This document shows positions 31,380 to 44,676 of a stretch of DNA of 64,000 nt, piece after piece. The notes under the pieces were generated by a model, which saw only the letters and a program-made list of their open reading frames with translations, searched no databases and had not been told where the DNA came from. This stretch comes from Corinectria fuckeliana (lineage: Eukaryota; Ascomycota; Sordariomycetes; Hypocreales; Nectriaceae), in NCBI GenBank assembly GCA_019137255.1, contig WPDH01000261.1, forward strand, positions 232,702-296,701, given 5' to 3'. The position numbers and the translations under genes are program-made. The first letter of the stretch is position 1. Every line of letters starts with the position of its first letter.

Positions 31380-31922
31380 TTAGTGCCGTGATCGATGAGA
31401 GCTGCTGTGGCGATGGGAATTGCTGTTGCTGTGTCGATGAGATGACGAGTGGTGCGACGAGGAATGCCTTTGCCGGCTGGAGCCGCTGGCATCGAGGTCT
31501 CGCTCGAGGGTCTCGACCCTCGATCTATAACCCTTGACAATATCTTTGATGTGGGCGATGCGGTCGAAGTCGACCTCGAGTTCGTCGAGCTGCTGGAGGA
31601 TCTCGGTGTAGCGGGCAATTTCGGCGTCGGCGCCACCAATGATGCCATCGGCCTCGTCATACTGCAGCTGGGTGAACCTCTGGGCCTCGTAGCTGAGGTG
31701 CTGGATCCGTTGTTCGATGCTCCCCATAAGATGATCGAAGTAGCGCCCTAGCGCAGAGAGTGAAGAGCTGTCGAGGAGCAACAGACCCTGGCTGCTGGCC
31801 CGGCTTGCGGCGCGCGAGCTGCTAGAACCCCCACCTCCCAGCGCCGCTTGGCCCTGGCGCAGTAGCTGGACCTCCTCGGCGCTGAGCCCTAGCTGGGTGT
31901 CCGGGACAGCCTGGGTCGACAT
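31380..31922 (-). CDS. Small coiled-coil protein, possible BLOC-1 subunit (CNL1-like)
   Basis: Intronless, 180 residues. The N-terminus (1-20) reads MSTQAVPDTQLGLSAEEVQL; a Gly/Ser-rich linker follows. A helical coiled-coil core lies at about 50-145, with heptad-like text LSALGRYFDHLMGSIEQRIQ, then DAEIARYTEILQQLDELEVD and IKDIVKGYRSRVETLERDLD. The tail is a low-complexity Ser/His/Arg stretch. Size, the opening LGLSAEE and the position of the core fit, from memory, fungal proteins named CNL1 (BLOC-1 biogenesis of lysosome-related organelles complex). If so, it acts at endosomes with other small coiled-coil subunits. Generic coiled-coil proteins can look alike, so the family call is moderate; that it is a real gene is more certain. 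Confidence 0.65.
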   Translation of the reverse strand: MSTQAVPDTQLGLSAEEVQLLRQGQAALGGGGSSSSRAASRASSQGLLLLDSSSLSALGRYFDHLMGSIEQRIQHLSYEAQRFTQLQYDEADGIIGGADAEIARYTEILQQLDELEVDFDRIAHIKDIVKGYRSRVETLERDLDASGSSRQRHSSSHHSSSHRHSNSNSHRHSSSHRSRH

Positions 31923-34900
31923 AGCGGTAAGCCGCTCGGGGGGCGCTATTGCGCGAGACGGAGAAGGCCGAGGTCCGGAGGATCACGGGGAGGCTCGGGG
32001 CGGCGGCGGTGGTGGTGGCTGTGGGCGACGGTCGGGTACGAGTATAGCGGGAGGGCGGGGGGGGATACGCTGCGTATAGAGGACAGCGATAGCTCGGGAC
32101 ATGTGCCGTTATCGATTGGGTGCGTCGAGTAGGTTGATGAGAGCGTGTGCAATATTGGGCGCGATTGTAAATCTGATTGTAGATGCGGTCGCAAATGCGA
32201 TTGTAGACGTTGGGGTGGCGGCGGGTATAGTGGCGGCGACAATGGTAGCAACGATGATGTCAATGAGGCCGACGAGGATGCCAAAAGCGATATCGAAGAC
32301 GAGGGGGGCGGCAGCGGCAGCAACAACAACAACAACAACAACGGCACGGGCCTTGGGATTGGCGAATGCTGTGCTGCGCAGAGCATCATGATATCGGGAT
32401 GGCGGCGACTATGGGCATCGTCGGCGGGGAGAGAGAACCAGACTCGGTGATTTGCTGGAAGAAGGAAGAGGGGCGGGCACCAAAAGATGATGAAGAAGAA
32501 GGCGTAGCAAAGAGGAAGGGAGAAAGGACGATTGTTTTCTAGCTACCCTGCGTACTGAGTAACAGTAGAGGGAAGCTAGAGAAACAAGACGAAGGGAGAG
32601 AGACGGAGGGGAGAGAGATGGAGAGAGGTTGGGAGGAGGAGAATGGCGGAAAGAAGAGGAGGAATCGAGTGTGCGCGCGAGACAGACAAAGAGTTGGTTT
32701 GCTTCTGGGGAGAAGTTGGGCGACGGTGATTGGAGAATGGGACAGGCCGAGAGAGGAGGGGGTGTGTAAGGTTGAGGTACTGTTAAGGTACGGTAGGTAC
32801 TAGTAGGTAGTGTAATGTAGTAGGCACTCCGGCATGTGAGCCGCTCGATGAGCCGTATCAGCAAGGTAGGAGTCGACAAAGAGGCCGGTATACCGGCGGA
32901 GGGCGGGCGGCGCGGTTTCGGTGAGAGAAGCAAGGATGATGGGCTGGATTTTTGGCTGCTGGGGGACTTTGGGGGCTTGCTTTTTGGTTGCTTGCTGGGG
33001 CTTGGGCGCTGGCAACCTTGAGTGGGAACCTGGAGTGGGAACCTTGACTGGGGTTAAGGATGGAGGTGCTGGGGGGGGAGAAGCGTGTGAATGTGAGTGC
33101 GTGTGGGTGCGAGTGAGAAGAGAGAGAGAGAGATAGTGTGTGAGTGTGTGAGTGTGTGTGTGTGTGGGAATGTGCAAGAATATGTGTGGGATTAGGAATT
33201 GATTGGGGATGGGGTTTTAGGCTTCTCGCGCGTGGGACGTGGGACGGCTCTCCCGGTACTTGCGTGCTCTGTGCGGAGGGTGGGCAATGGAAGCAGCGGT
33301 GCGGGATCTAGACCGTCGTCTTTGTTGATTTGATGATTGATGAGGAGGAAGAGAGAGAGAGAGCCAGTTCAGGCGGATCTCGATTAAGGCGGATTGTGAT
33401 TGGGGGCAGAGAGGTTCAGTACTAGTCTGGACGACAACTCGCCCAGTTGGCGGCGTGGGTGGGAACTGGGTGCACAGAAGGCAGGGGTGTTTTCCTTTTT
33501 CTGCGTTGATTGATAAACCCGGCGTCGAGGAGTGAGGACTCGGGGCGGGTCCGGCAAATGATGGCTCGGGGAGGGAGCTAAGTGCAGTGGGTGATGTCCG
33601 TATTCTACTAGTTGACAGTTCGGCGCCTGTGGTTTTGGTTGTCGATGCGGCTAGGTCGTGGGTCGTGGGCCGTGGTTCGTTGAGGTTGGTGGTGTTGAAG
33701 TCGTGGTAATTGATAGTATGCTTCCTTCTGGCAGTGAGCCGCGGCCAATGCGAGGAGAGAGACGTGAGGATGCGCAGTGTCGCACAAGAGCAAGCCGAAG
33801 TGCAACAGACGGCAGCTTGTGGTCGGCACGTGAAAAAGCTGGACCCCGCGGATTTCGCGAACACGGAGTCCCAGTCAGTCAGTCAGTCAGTCAGTCAGTC
33901 AGTCACTCGGTGTTTGATGACACGACGACCTGGGAATTCGCGGTGATCGGGGCTACCGACAGACGGGAAACCGGCGGAAAGGTCCTCGACTAGCGTAGGT
34001 AAACAGCTGTGCAGTACCTACTTCGTAGACGAGACGGCGCCGGGTGCCTCTAGGTTTCTCTAGGTCCCAGTACGAACAAACAGAAACTAGCTTCAGCCCC
34101 CCCAGAAGAAACCGCGATGATCCTCAAGGATCCCCGAGCCGGTTTGGCAGGGTCTCTGACCGGCAGAGCGGTAGAGAAAAAAGCAAAGAAAGAAAAGGAA
34201 GGGGGGGGGGACAAGAGAAGAGCCGGCGAGGGCACGGCACGTACGAAATAGTGCAGGAGGACGCAAGGCGAATGGTGGGACACCTAGACAAGGGTCGATA
34301 TTCCTTGTTGCTAGTGGTGAAATCCGTCGGTGAGGATGGTCTCGAAGGGATGCAAATTCGAGCTAAGCCAAAACAGCGGAAAGGGAAAAAGGGAAAAGAG
34401 AAGAGTAAAAAGTAAAGAAGGCAGAAAAGAAGCAATGGGGAGAAGAAGGCGAGGATATAGCGCCAGTCCTCGGGAGATGGGAGGGGAACCCCCCCGAAAT
34501 GAAGGAAACGACGCGAGGAAGGGGAATCACATCTCCTCGGTGGCTGAAAGAAAGAAAAAAACGCAGACATGGACAGATGGATAGAGACATGGCACCATGG
34601 GCAAGGTAAATCGGATCGAGGGGAAAGCAATGCCCATCCATGGACCTAGACGGCGCGAGAAGGGTCAGGAGACGGTCATGATACAGAATCCCGCCTTCCA
34701 TGATGCACCTTCGAAAGCAGAGCGACGCAACGGCGCACACACGTCCTTATCCCTCTCCTCGCCATTCTCCTACTGCTGCTTCTTCTTCTTCTTCTCTTTC
34801 CTCCTCTTCTTTTTTTTCCCCTCCTCTCCTCCCACTGATCCGTGCCTTCACAGAGGTGCCCTGCAAATGTCACACCCTCTCTCTCTCCCCCACTACCCCG

Positions 34901-37900
34901 TCGTATGTTTGTCCAGGTTCTTGCCGTTGACCGCAAACCGGAATCCCGGGTCATGGCCCCGTCTCCCCCACCGCCCACCGCTTGACGGCAGCCCTGTCTA
35001 GGTTGTTCTTTTGTTCTTCTAAGAGGTTTTCGCTTCGCCTTTTTGACTGGGGCTTTCTTTCTTTCCCATCTCCAGTTCATTCGCTTACACACGTAGTGTC
35101 TGTTGGGGGTGGGCACCTGGTTCGTGGGGGCCAAGTTCGAGATGTTCTGTTGACCGAGAGGAAGAAGATTATTACTATGTGCTGGACTAATTAGTACTAC
35201 TCATGATACGAGAGCACATGGGGGGGGGGGAATGATGTCAACGGCTAATTACGAACACTGCACACTGCCTTGCTTGGCTTCGGGAATTGCAGCCCTCATC
35301 CATGAAGCCACGGGAGCACAGAGTAAGGATGGGATGGGATGGGATCCCGCTTCGGCCTCTCGGCTGACCATGACGGAACCGTGCCACCGGCGAACGAGCC
35401 CACCTCGGGACATTGTCACTTTGAATTGAGAGTGGAGTGGGGAGAGGGATGGATGGGATTAGCACAGCCGAGGCCACTTTGTTATTCGCACGTATTCGTA
35501 CGAGCTGACTTATGATGGTAGACCTGAGGGCATCTCTGAGCAGGCAAACAAGGGAACTGGATCTACTCACTGGCGGTACAAGGAGCAATCATAACGAGGT
35601 CGGTACCTAGTCACGACGGGGAAACCACCATGGGGAAGCCCCGAAACAAGATGCGACCCGACAGGACGGACACTGACAAGAGGCCTGACGCGGGACGGAG
35701 AGGGACGTCGTCATGTTCAGGTCATGTCATGCCTTGGAGCTCTCCCACCTCCAATCCTACCTTGACCTTACACCGGCTTACGTACTATCCATAAGCTACC
35801 CATGAAACATTGAGGTAGTACCTGTACGCAAGGCGTGAGTGGACTGGTTTGATGGAGAGACTTGCCGTGTTACGCACGAAACGCAACATTAAGACAAATG
35901 CCCTCGCTCTCACTTCACACCATCCTCGGCAATGTGGTCCATGATTGACAAAGGGGACCGCTGCTGAGGCCATGAGAGAGCTCCCCAAGTAGTCCCCCGC
36001 ACGTCCACACCCACAGCCGCCACCACCACCACCAGCCCACCAGCCCTACTGCGAATACCGACTGCCTAACTAGGTAGGTGCGAGCTAATGTAATGCGCAC
36101 GTGTGCACCCAAGCTCAAGCCACTCGCCATCCATCACCACTCACCACTCACCACTCACCAGGGCATTCACCAAGCTTTGCAATCGTCACCGACGCCATCA
36201 ATCACCTCGGGCGTCGCTCGCCATCGCCGTCATGTTCCCCGCAATCACTGTATGTCGCACCTCCTCCGACGAGCGCGTTATCAACCAAGTATCCCTATCG
36301 TCAATCGGCAGCAAACCACCACGGCCAATGACATTGTCCTGACATTGTCACCACCCTCCACCAAAAAGACCGGGTGAGGCCTCACCCCGAGACATCGTCC
36401 CGCGTTCCCGTCGCAATGTCTCACATATCCGGGTCCCCAACCCCAAGGACGCCGGGCCAGCAACCACAGACCAGAAACCAGAGCCGCCGATACATATGTA
36501 GCACCGCGGGTCTCAGGATGGGATGCTGCAATAGGTACGAAGTACGCCCGTGGTTGTGGCGCGCGCCAGACGAAACACAACCCCGGTAACCTATCTGTAG
36601 CAATCATCCGCATCGCCCTGGGGCCATGGAAGAAGCGGCCAACCACGCTCGTCAACGCGCACACAAACAACTCACCCGCATGCATCGGAGGCAATCGTCT
36701 GCTCCTAGGTTCGTTCCAACACCCGCCCAGGTTCGTCAACGCCGTCCACTGCATCTGCAATGCAGCTCGCCGTCCTGCAGCTGCAGCAACCCTTGAGCCT
36801 CATGACGACAACGGTGCCGGCGACCTCTGGGAAACCAATATCGATCGCGGTTGCCAATCTTCGCAAGGCACACTTCCAATCTCCAGGCCCCGAGGCTCCC
36901 ATCGCTTCCCGTTTCTCGCATCCGCTTCTCACCGTCTCCTCCATCCTCCGCCACACAACCATCCATCCAACTCCGTGGATCCGGATGCGTCCCCCGGTGG
37001 TGCACCCTCCTCCGGCCCACTAATTTCATTCCTTCCAGGGTTGCATTGTGCGCCAGAGGCACGAGCCACGAGGACAGGCTCCAGGAGAACTGCGTGGAGT
37101 GCATGTTGCCGCTGCAAGTGATCTCTTCGTCCCTCGGCTCAACCTGGTCTATTCGCCCCCGCGGCATGGTTGTGTGGTGGCCCCCCTGTTCGAGGCTTGC
37201 AGCCCCCAGATTCATGGAGCCATCGTCGTGGAGCCATCGTCACGCCCAAAGGTCTATCAGGTTACGCAACTGAGCCTGTACCACGACTACCATCACGCCC
37301 AACCTAAAACACATTGCCGGAAGTCCGAAGTAGCACCAGGACTCTTGCCTTATGCTCCCTTGGCTTCACTAGAAGCTGTCGACCTCGACTCGCCGTCTCT
37401 ACTTGCCATGACAGGGATATCAGTGAGAGGCAGATGCATGTCAAATTTCGTGCTTGGGTCCCGAGGGATTCTTGAAGATGCTTGATTTAGCCATACCAGG
37501 GCTTTCAGCATAACCGTGTACATTTAGCTGTACTGATCATGACCATTCCCCAGTTCAGGATTTGTGCGTGTGCCTTTTCGTGTAGCATATGCGCAGCTAG
37601 TACCCCTTCACCTTATTAATAAACTTGCCAATTCGTTCACGTCCAAGTAATTTATTCAGCTTCCCCTATTTGCTTCATCCGTTCATAAGACTGCCGGAGT
37701 GAAGATATCTGGACTAAATATTTGAAAGAGTACATCCGTACCCGATATACCCGCCCTAAGACGCTAGCGAAGCGGTTGTTCTGCTTCTCCGTTGCATATC
37801 AGCCGGGGATGCCGGGAAACATTTCTGTTCGGCTAACATGATCATGGACGGCTTTTTCAGCCCCAGAATTGCCAGTAACAGTTTCCATGTGTGAGGGGTC

Positions 37901-39634
37901 CTCGAAGGACTATACTGTTTGTCAAGCCTAGCAAATTAAAAATTATGGTGCCTTGGAGGTTGATGGTCAATCCGGATACATCGCTAAATATATAAATGCC
38001 TCCCACTCGATTCAAGCCACTCAGCAGTATTGTAATGGGTTTCTACGTATCAAAGGATCAACGAACGGACCCCTTCCTCACTCTATGTTTCCATGTTTAT
38101 GTTGCGCAGTAAGTATGTCAGAAATCATGTCCCAGTTAGAGGCGGGTATCAAGCCTGTTAGAGTAATGAGGCCCAGTGACACACGTACAATCATGTTTGT
38201 AAGATGTGAGGAGGCTTCACGTCCCATCCACTTATCTTGAAGGAGGGTCTTTAGGCTCGGACCAGACAAGCGCGCTATATGTACCATCACAGTGGACATC
38301 GCCAGCTTCCACGAGATTCTTCCACACGAGAGTGGCGCTATGTCCCGAGTCTTGACAAATAGCAATCTACCCAAGCCAAGCACCACGAGGGAGAGCAGTT
38401 TTCGAAGGCCTAGGCATCTTTGGGAAAGAGGCACAGCTATCGTCATCGTCAACGGTGTCATGAGATGGCCGCCGCGTTCAAGGTGAGGTCTGGAGTCTCG
38501 AAAACACTTGCCAAGTCGGGTAAACGTGATCGAAACTACACCACCAAGGTGACGATTTCCATGGACGAGCTTGCATAGAAGCGTGGTTCTATATTTCTTG
38601 CAAAATCACGATCAACATGTGGAAAGTAGCAGAGAGGTTCTCGTTGCAGAAGCTAGCTCTACCGATGCGACTACGTTGTCGTGTTTCGGTGACTGGATCG
38701 TGACAGTATGGAAGGGTGGTCGGAGAGAACGACGTAAGAGAATCCATCTGAGGAATGAAGTACTTTAAAAAAACGTGATCAGATGTTCAGCCATATGTAG
38801 TTTCAACAGTTAGTGCTCTCATCCTTTATGAGGGGCTCAGGACCGAGTTGCGATCTCACTGTTGCTAATATACCAGGAGGCCCATTTCCGTCAACAGCAT
38901 GCTGGAGAATGAGTTACCGAAGGTCAGCAGTCGCATCAGGTAAGGGCCTACTCCTTTCCCCTCTTGATCTTAAAACGAAAAACATCTTGTGAAGCAAATG
39001 AAGCAGAACCTGCAATGTTTTACTAGTATCATTGTGTCCGTATATAAAGCCGCTGAAACAGGTGAGAGGGCATCTCAGAGCGAGGAACCAGATAGACAAT
39101 TCCACTTAGTTCTCAATTCTAGAAATGCGTAGAAATCGATTCACGTCGATTCACCCCTGATTATGGTTTAATCAGTAAAGAAATATAAGTCTGCTGCAGT
39201 TGCCCTGGATCTTCCACGTATGTTGATGAACGGCATCGACTACGGTTCAATATATCGCCAGTCAAGGACAAGCTGAACAGGTGCTACCACCACAAAAGCC
39301 CATTTGGCACGTAAATAAGGCCCGGTCAAAGTTTCTGGGTCTGTTGAGTACACTGAACTTGAAGTACGATCGCACTAACATTTGGTTGCGCCGTGGCTGC
39401 TAAGATTCGTTCAAACCCTCCATCCAGGTATCCCGAGATGCGATTTCACACCCAAAGCAACTTGCGCAAGACCACAGGGTTGTAAAGAAAACTTCATCTG
39501 AAAGTTTGCAGACCTTATATCTAGCCCATCCCCTCTGACACTCGCCTTTCCGCTCGTTCGTCCCAGAGCTGCTGCATTCATCGTTCTTGAATCACACCGC
39601 AGCAACGCGGCGACACCACCGCCACACACCGATC
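31923..39634. other. Gene-poor region, 7.7 kb
   Basis: No convincing protein gene was found. From 31923 to about 33200 the minus strand is pyrimidine-rich, suiting a promoter and leader for the gene at 31.9 kb; it includes a CAA repeat (about 32318-32343) and GA/GT microsatellites (33117-33170). A CAGT repeat lies at 33872-33904. From 34150 to 34600 the minus strand is CT-rich, and from 34745 to 34910 the plus strand is, like two facing leaders. At 35.9-37.5 kb are CCACC-rich sequences. From 37.5 to 39.4 kb the DNA is AT-richer with broken short frames; no transposon could be named. Confidence 0.5.
33872..33904. repeat. (CAGT)8 microsatellite
   Basis: Eight perfect CAGT units plus one base. 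It lies in non-coding DNA. Likely polymorphic. Confidence 0.95.
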
Positions 39635-41555
39635 ATGGTATTCAGGTACGCCGCAACATCATCATTTGCAGGAAAAAGCCTCCTGACTCCTATAAACAGT
39701 GCGTTACGCAAGATTTTGCGCTCCTGCTCACTCTCGTCGAGCGCCGAGTTTCCCAACGTGGACCACCTGCAGATCCCCAAGAACATAGTTGAGACCACCG
39801 TCACCCGCCAACAATGCCTCGCCCACCTATACCTTCTCGAGCAGTTTGCGTCTACAAAGTCCAAGGTCACGAGATGGGGCAATCATAACATGATCGCGCC
39901 CGAGTCGGCCTGGAAGTTCTACGTCAACATGGCCGTCGAGCGGATGGCCAAGTGGTTCGAGGCCTCCCTGTCGGCCGACTTGAGCCACGCCATCCCTCCG
40001 CTGGACGTCTTGATGGTCTGGCATGCCTTTCTGCAACGCCCCGAGGACTGGAATATCTTCGTGGTTCTCACTAGAGTGGAACACGGCCGGTGGGATTGGG
40101 ACCTCCTGGTAAGATGCCTTGCGGCGAGTTGCCGACATCGTCTAACATCTTTTCTAGCTGCAAACCCTCCAGACAACGGAGGTGGGAAAGTTCGAGCTCC
40201 CTAGAGAGTCGGAGGAGATTGCCCGACAGATATATGCCACTCCCAACCTCCTCGAACTCATGGACATCTCTACGTCCTTTCTCTTCTCAACCAGACCAGA
40301 CCAAACAACCGAGCGTCTTGCGCGGCTCTATCTACACCGGAAGAAGACGCACACCTTCAGGTCTCCTCGCGGAACAGTCGATGTCCGGTTCGACTTCCAC
40401 GAGGTCGTGGATGCCCAACTTCGGTTCGCAGACCAAATGCTACAGTACTCTTGGCACCGAATGTACGCCCTTGGCAAGGCCGAGGACTCGCAGCTCAGCA
40501 CCGCCATCGAGCGATACAGGCGGTTCATGAGTCTAATTCACTTCGCACCCAAGATCGAATCTCTGGGGGTTCTGTCCATGTCCCGGTTGTGTGGCCCGTC
40601 GCAGCCGTTCCTGCCTACTCTCGACGTCGACCTTGTCTGGAGAACCCATATGCTCTCCCCGAGGGAGTTCTGCTGGTTCTCGACGAGCATCTACGGCAGA
40701 GTCATGCGACACACTCCCAGCCCTCCTGGCGTCCACATGCCTCGCACGGGCACCGCCCGTCTCTACAAGCACGTCTTTGGGGACGAGTACAGCCTGTGCC
40801 TGTGCTGGCACTGCGTTGATAGCCGGGAGGCGCGAGGGTCTTCCCCGGTGCGTCGATCTGCGAGGCCGTCGTTCGAAGAGGAGCGGGTGGAGGAGAACAG
40901 CCGCCGTGTGTCTTCCATCATCGACGTCCCTTTGACTTTTGGCGTGAAGCAGTGCAAGAAATGCGGATCGCACAATGGTCGAGACTGCAAGGAGAAGGAC
41001 GCCACCAGCTATTTGCAAGCTCGGGCTGAATCTGTTCGCCAGAGCCCGCGAATCCCGAGGACCGTACGGAACATGACCATTAGATGGAGGGCTCTTGCGC
41101 CTTGGACTCCGAAGCCCCCTGCGTCAGTACCGGAGCCCAAGTCCAGCCGCGCTCGAGTGGCCGTTGCTTGCTCCGTAAAGCGCAGCGAAGCATCGGTCCC
41201 GCCTCTTAGACATAAATACAGGCGTATTTGTAGGCCAGCATCATCCGATCAGATTCCATGGGCAGGTCAGCCTTTCCTCAACAGCGGTGAGAGCAAGGCT
41301 ACGACGCAAACTCTCTCCAACGAGGCTCCCCGTCTGTCTGATAGTCAGAGAGGCAGCGTCCAGGCCAACGACTACACTTATGTGCCGATCCCAAACAGCA
41401 CGCAAGTGGCTCATCATTCGCGTGAAGCTGGGCCATCTAGGATTACTGGGAACCAAACCCCATCATACGATAGAGCTCCGAGGACTGTCGCCCCGAGTAA
41501 AAGTCGACTAGGTATTGATGTGGCTTTGTGGATGTCAAGATCAGGACCACCTTGA
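39635..41555 (+). CDS. Glycine-rich domain-containing (DUF1399-type) protein
   Basis: Two exons (39635-40108, 40158-41555) with donor GTAAGA, a CTAAC branch and acceptor TTCTAG give 623 residues. Two copies of the family hallmark are seen: PPLDVLMVWHAFLQRP at about 133-149 and LDVDLVWRTHMLSP at about 313-326; this Trp/His motif marks the DUF1399 (plant GRDP-like) group. After it come two cysteine groups, CLCWHC (372-377) and CKKC with a later Cys (424-435), which could bind a metal. The C-terminal 180 residues are Ser/Arg/Pro-rich and probably disordered. Function in fungi is unknown; plant relatives are tied to stress responses. The start is the first ATG in the frame. It stands alone between gene-poor regions. 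Confidence 0.8.
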
Positions 41556-44500
41556 TCAATTTTGAGCCGAGAACGAGTCGCGCACGAGGGATCGACAACG
41601 CGAGATTCAGCGCACATGGCCTTGCCTGGGATTTGAAAAGTAACTAGACATCGCATAGTTGATAGACTAAATCAATGTATGCCGTTCTGTACAGCATTAC
41701 CCAGGCGAAGGTGTTTCGACGGAACAAGTGAGCGATCCTACCACAGCAAAGACTCCAACGTTTGACTGGAACTCGCTGCGTCCACGAGGTCTCGCCAGCC
41801 TCTCCCAAGTTAAATCCAGTCTACGAAATCATCCGCACAAGGCAGAAATGTGACCGTCGCCGCGGGACAAGGCAAACCGACATTGTCAATGCCGAGGGAG
41901 GTTATCGCGGCTGTTGCTTAGACAATTGTCCCCGATTGGGGTGGTCTGCATGGCGAGTACGAATAGAGCATGGTACTGACACATTCCGCCCCAGAATTCA
42001 GAATGTCTCAACTTTGCCTCTCGAGGCTGGGGCGTTGGTTGCCACAAGGCTGGGTTTCAACGTCCTAGTCCCGGGAGAGCAACTGCGCGTAGATCGCAAA
42101 GCTCTAGATGAGCCGGAATGTGACGGGAATTCGAGGGACAAGCCTCCTTGCCTCCCAATCTTACTGCTCACCATCACCGCTCCCTCCTCGCTTCTTCCTC
42201 GAGCCTCGTGTCCTCGCAGCCACCAATTGACGCGGGACCAGCTGTCTAAGACACCATCTCGCTCCCGTTCAGGAACGCCTGTTGCCGGCCGAGCAGCCTC
42301 CCCCCGGACCGGAGCCGGCGCCCGATTCCCCTTCCCATGTGACATCTCATATCTGCAGCTGCCGACATCGAATCCATCTCCTCGTCCCTCTTCCCTCGGG
42401 CGCACAATAATGGAAACAAAGGCCATTCCGCGGCGCCACCCTCCAATTCCCCGGGCAAAAAGCAAGGTGCCCGCATGTGGGGTGGCGTTCAACCCCCAGC
42501 GCGGTTAACGAAATAGTACCTTCGTAACTCGGGGAGAACCTGGGGAGTACGTTTGTCCTGCAAGGGGAGCCGAGTGTGATACGAGTGCTCTGTTTGCAGG
42601 AAAAGAAAAACACCAGGTACGTTGTTGACGGTAAAGCCGCCGTAGGCGTCCACGCCCGCAGATAGTAGGACAGCCCTCACCGAGTTCGTCGAATGAGCAT
42701 CGACCACACCGCGCTTTTGCCGCCATTGTCACACCGAGGAAATGACAGCACCTCGATGCCTCCAGGGAGACACATGTCAGAAGAAACTCGTCCTTCGCTA
42801 AGCATGGTCCGGACAGGCTATTGCTCCATGACTTATCGCCACCTGGTGGCTTGTCACGCTATCAGTCGCAGGTCTCACACGCCCAATGTTACCGCGGAGT
42901 AGCTTAGCTTCTCAACCTCACCCTGCGTTGTGTAAACGTCGGGTTCAGCATTCATTTTACCCCACAGCGTCTAACGCTACAGTGCCTTGCTTTTCTCGAA
43001 ACAAGGCTTGTATCCAGCGATATATGACGGACGTCTTGGCTCGGAGAGAGGCCTTGTCCTTCTAAGAATCGGCGGTGCTTGTGAGAACGTGGCGCTCGTG
43101 GAAACTTCGGTTCTAGGGCGGAGCTGTTGATTGTTAACGCCGACCAGATCTCGACGGATCAAAGCTGCATCGCAGACCCCCCCTCGTCGACTACAGACGG
43201 AGCAAATCATCGTCTAGCCCCCGTAGGCGCCGGTTAATTCGGACGGCCATGGTCCCCTGTGCAGATGATCAGCATGAATCTCTGGTAGAGGCCGGGAGGC
43301 TAACAATGCAGTCTCAAGGAGGGGGGGTGAGATGGGTCCGTATCCTGCAATATGGTTGCATAAATGCCTTAGCTACAGGAGACTGTTGATTAGGAAACGC
43401 TTATAAATCCGGGGGGTCGAGGAAGACCGCCGTGGGTTGCGAATTGGGAACGCGGTGCATGGGTTGGTGGTTGGTGCAAGGACCCAAGAGTCAGGATGGA
43501 TAAATCGTGAATAATGCAGCACTCCGTGGGAAGTATGCCGTCGACATGTCAGACACCAGGCAGAGATGGAGTCGCCTTCTCTCTCATTGTCGGTAGTTCA
43601 ATTGTTGGGGGGGGGGAACTATTACGGAGTATGGCCATTCGAGAAGCGAGTTTAATGAGACCATGTCCACAGGCAGCAATGACGATCAAATGCGTGCCAT
43701 TCGCTTGCAGAGCCGTGGTCCAGGGTTGGAACAACATTGACTGCTTGATCTACCAGTGTTCCGAGGGCTCGGCCCGCATGCCGATTTGAGGGTGTTCTCG
43801 AAACCAAAGCCCAAGCCCAAGCAGCCGACGATCCCCGGCTAGGGACAAGTGAGCGAGCCCTTGCCACTTCTCACAAGTTGGTGAAGAGCTAGCCTTCGCG
43901 GACAGGGGGGGGGCTCTCGGTGGCTGTCAAGCGTTCGCTTAGTGACTCAGGAATGCGCTCATTTGTTCGGATAGCTGGGCGAGGGGGCTTGGCGATCACT
44001 GTCCTTGCCAATGCCATCCAGCCTGGAGAGCGGCAGTTGATGCGGGAGGTGGTTGACCTATCGTCTATCCGATAATGATACCGTCCGGGATGTAAAGTTA
44101 CCACATCCCCGATTGATAGCAGATTAAAGTCACCCCTGATCGCCGTGGTTCTCTGCGAAGAGGAAGACAACCGGTGGTGTGCCTGGAGTACACACAACGG
44201 CTCCAAGAAACCCCACGACGAGACCACAACCCGCCGCTGGATGGCTATACGCACAGGCTCGTTCTCGATCAAGCCCAGCAAGCAAGACCTAATCTAGTGA
44301 TCGCACAGCTTTGTTTCCGTGGAGTCTGGCGGTTGAGAGTCTTTCCCTGGAAGTCAAGCTTTGCCGCGGCACATACCCATGCCGGCCAGGACAAGGGCAC
44401 TTGGGTCTTTGGATCCGGAGACGGTAGGCTGGGATGAGGATCTTACTACGCAGTACTATAGCATACATACTATGTATACATGCCGCTGATCGCCCAGGCA

Positions 44501-44657
44501 ATGAACTGACTTCAGCCGTGAGCAGGCTATGACGGGAACCCCCTCTTCCTTGCGCAAGCACGATGCAACCCCCAACGTTCACAGGTCTCGTCGAGGGCTC
44601 CACTACGACGACGAGATTACTGTTTTGGGCAGCTTTGGTCCGGGGCAGGGACGCTTG

Positions 44658-44676
44658 ATCTACGTAGTACGTAGAT
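44658..44676. repeat. Short inverted repeat, 8-bp arms
   Basis: ATCTACGT and ACGTAGAT flank a 3-base loop AGT. It belongs to the TACGTA-type palindromes of this region. Confidence 0.8.

Noticed and set aside
33872..33904. CAGT repeat considered as an array element
   Set aside because: A simple microsatellite; no spacers, so not CRISPR-like.
38465..38578. 37-codon ATG frame (MAAAFKVRSG...)
   Set aside because: Too short, no family, no extension through plausible introns.
37500..39400. AT-richer block considered as a RIP-damaged transposon
   Set aside because: No reverse transcriptase, transposase or terminal repeat could be recognised; composition alone is not enough.
41762..42508. 248-codon frame
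   Set aside because: Has no ATG at its start, no motif, and mixed low-complexity text; probably chance.
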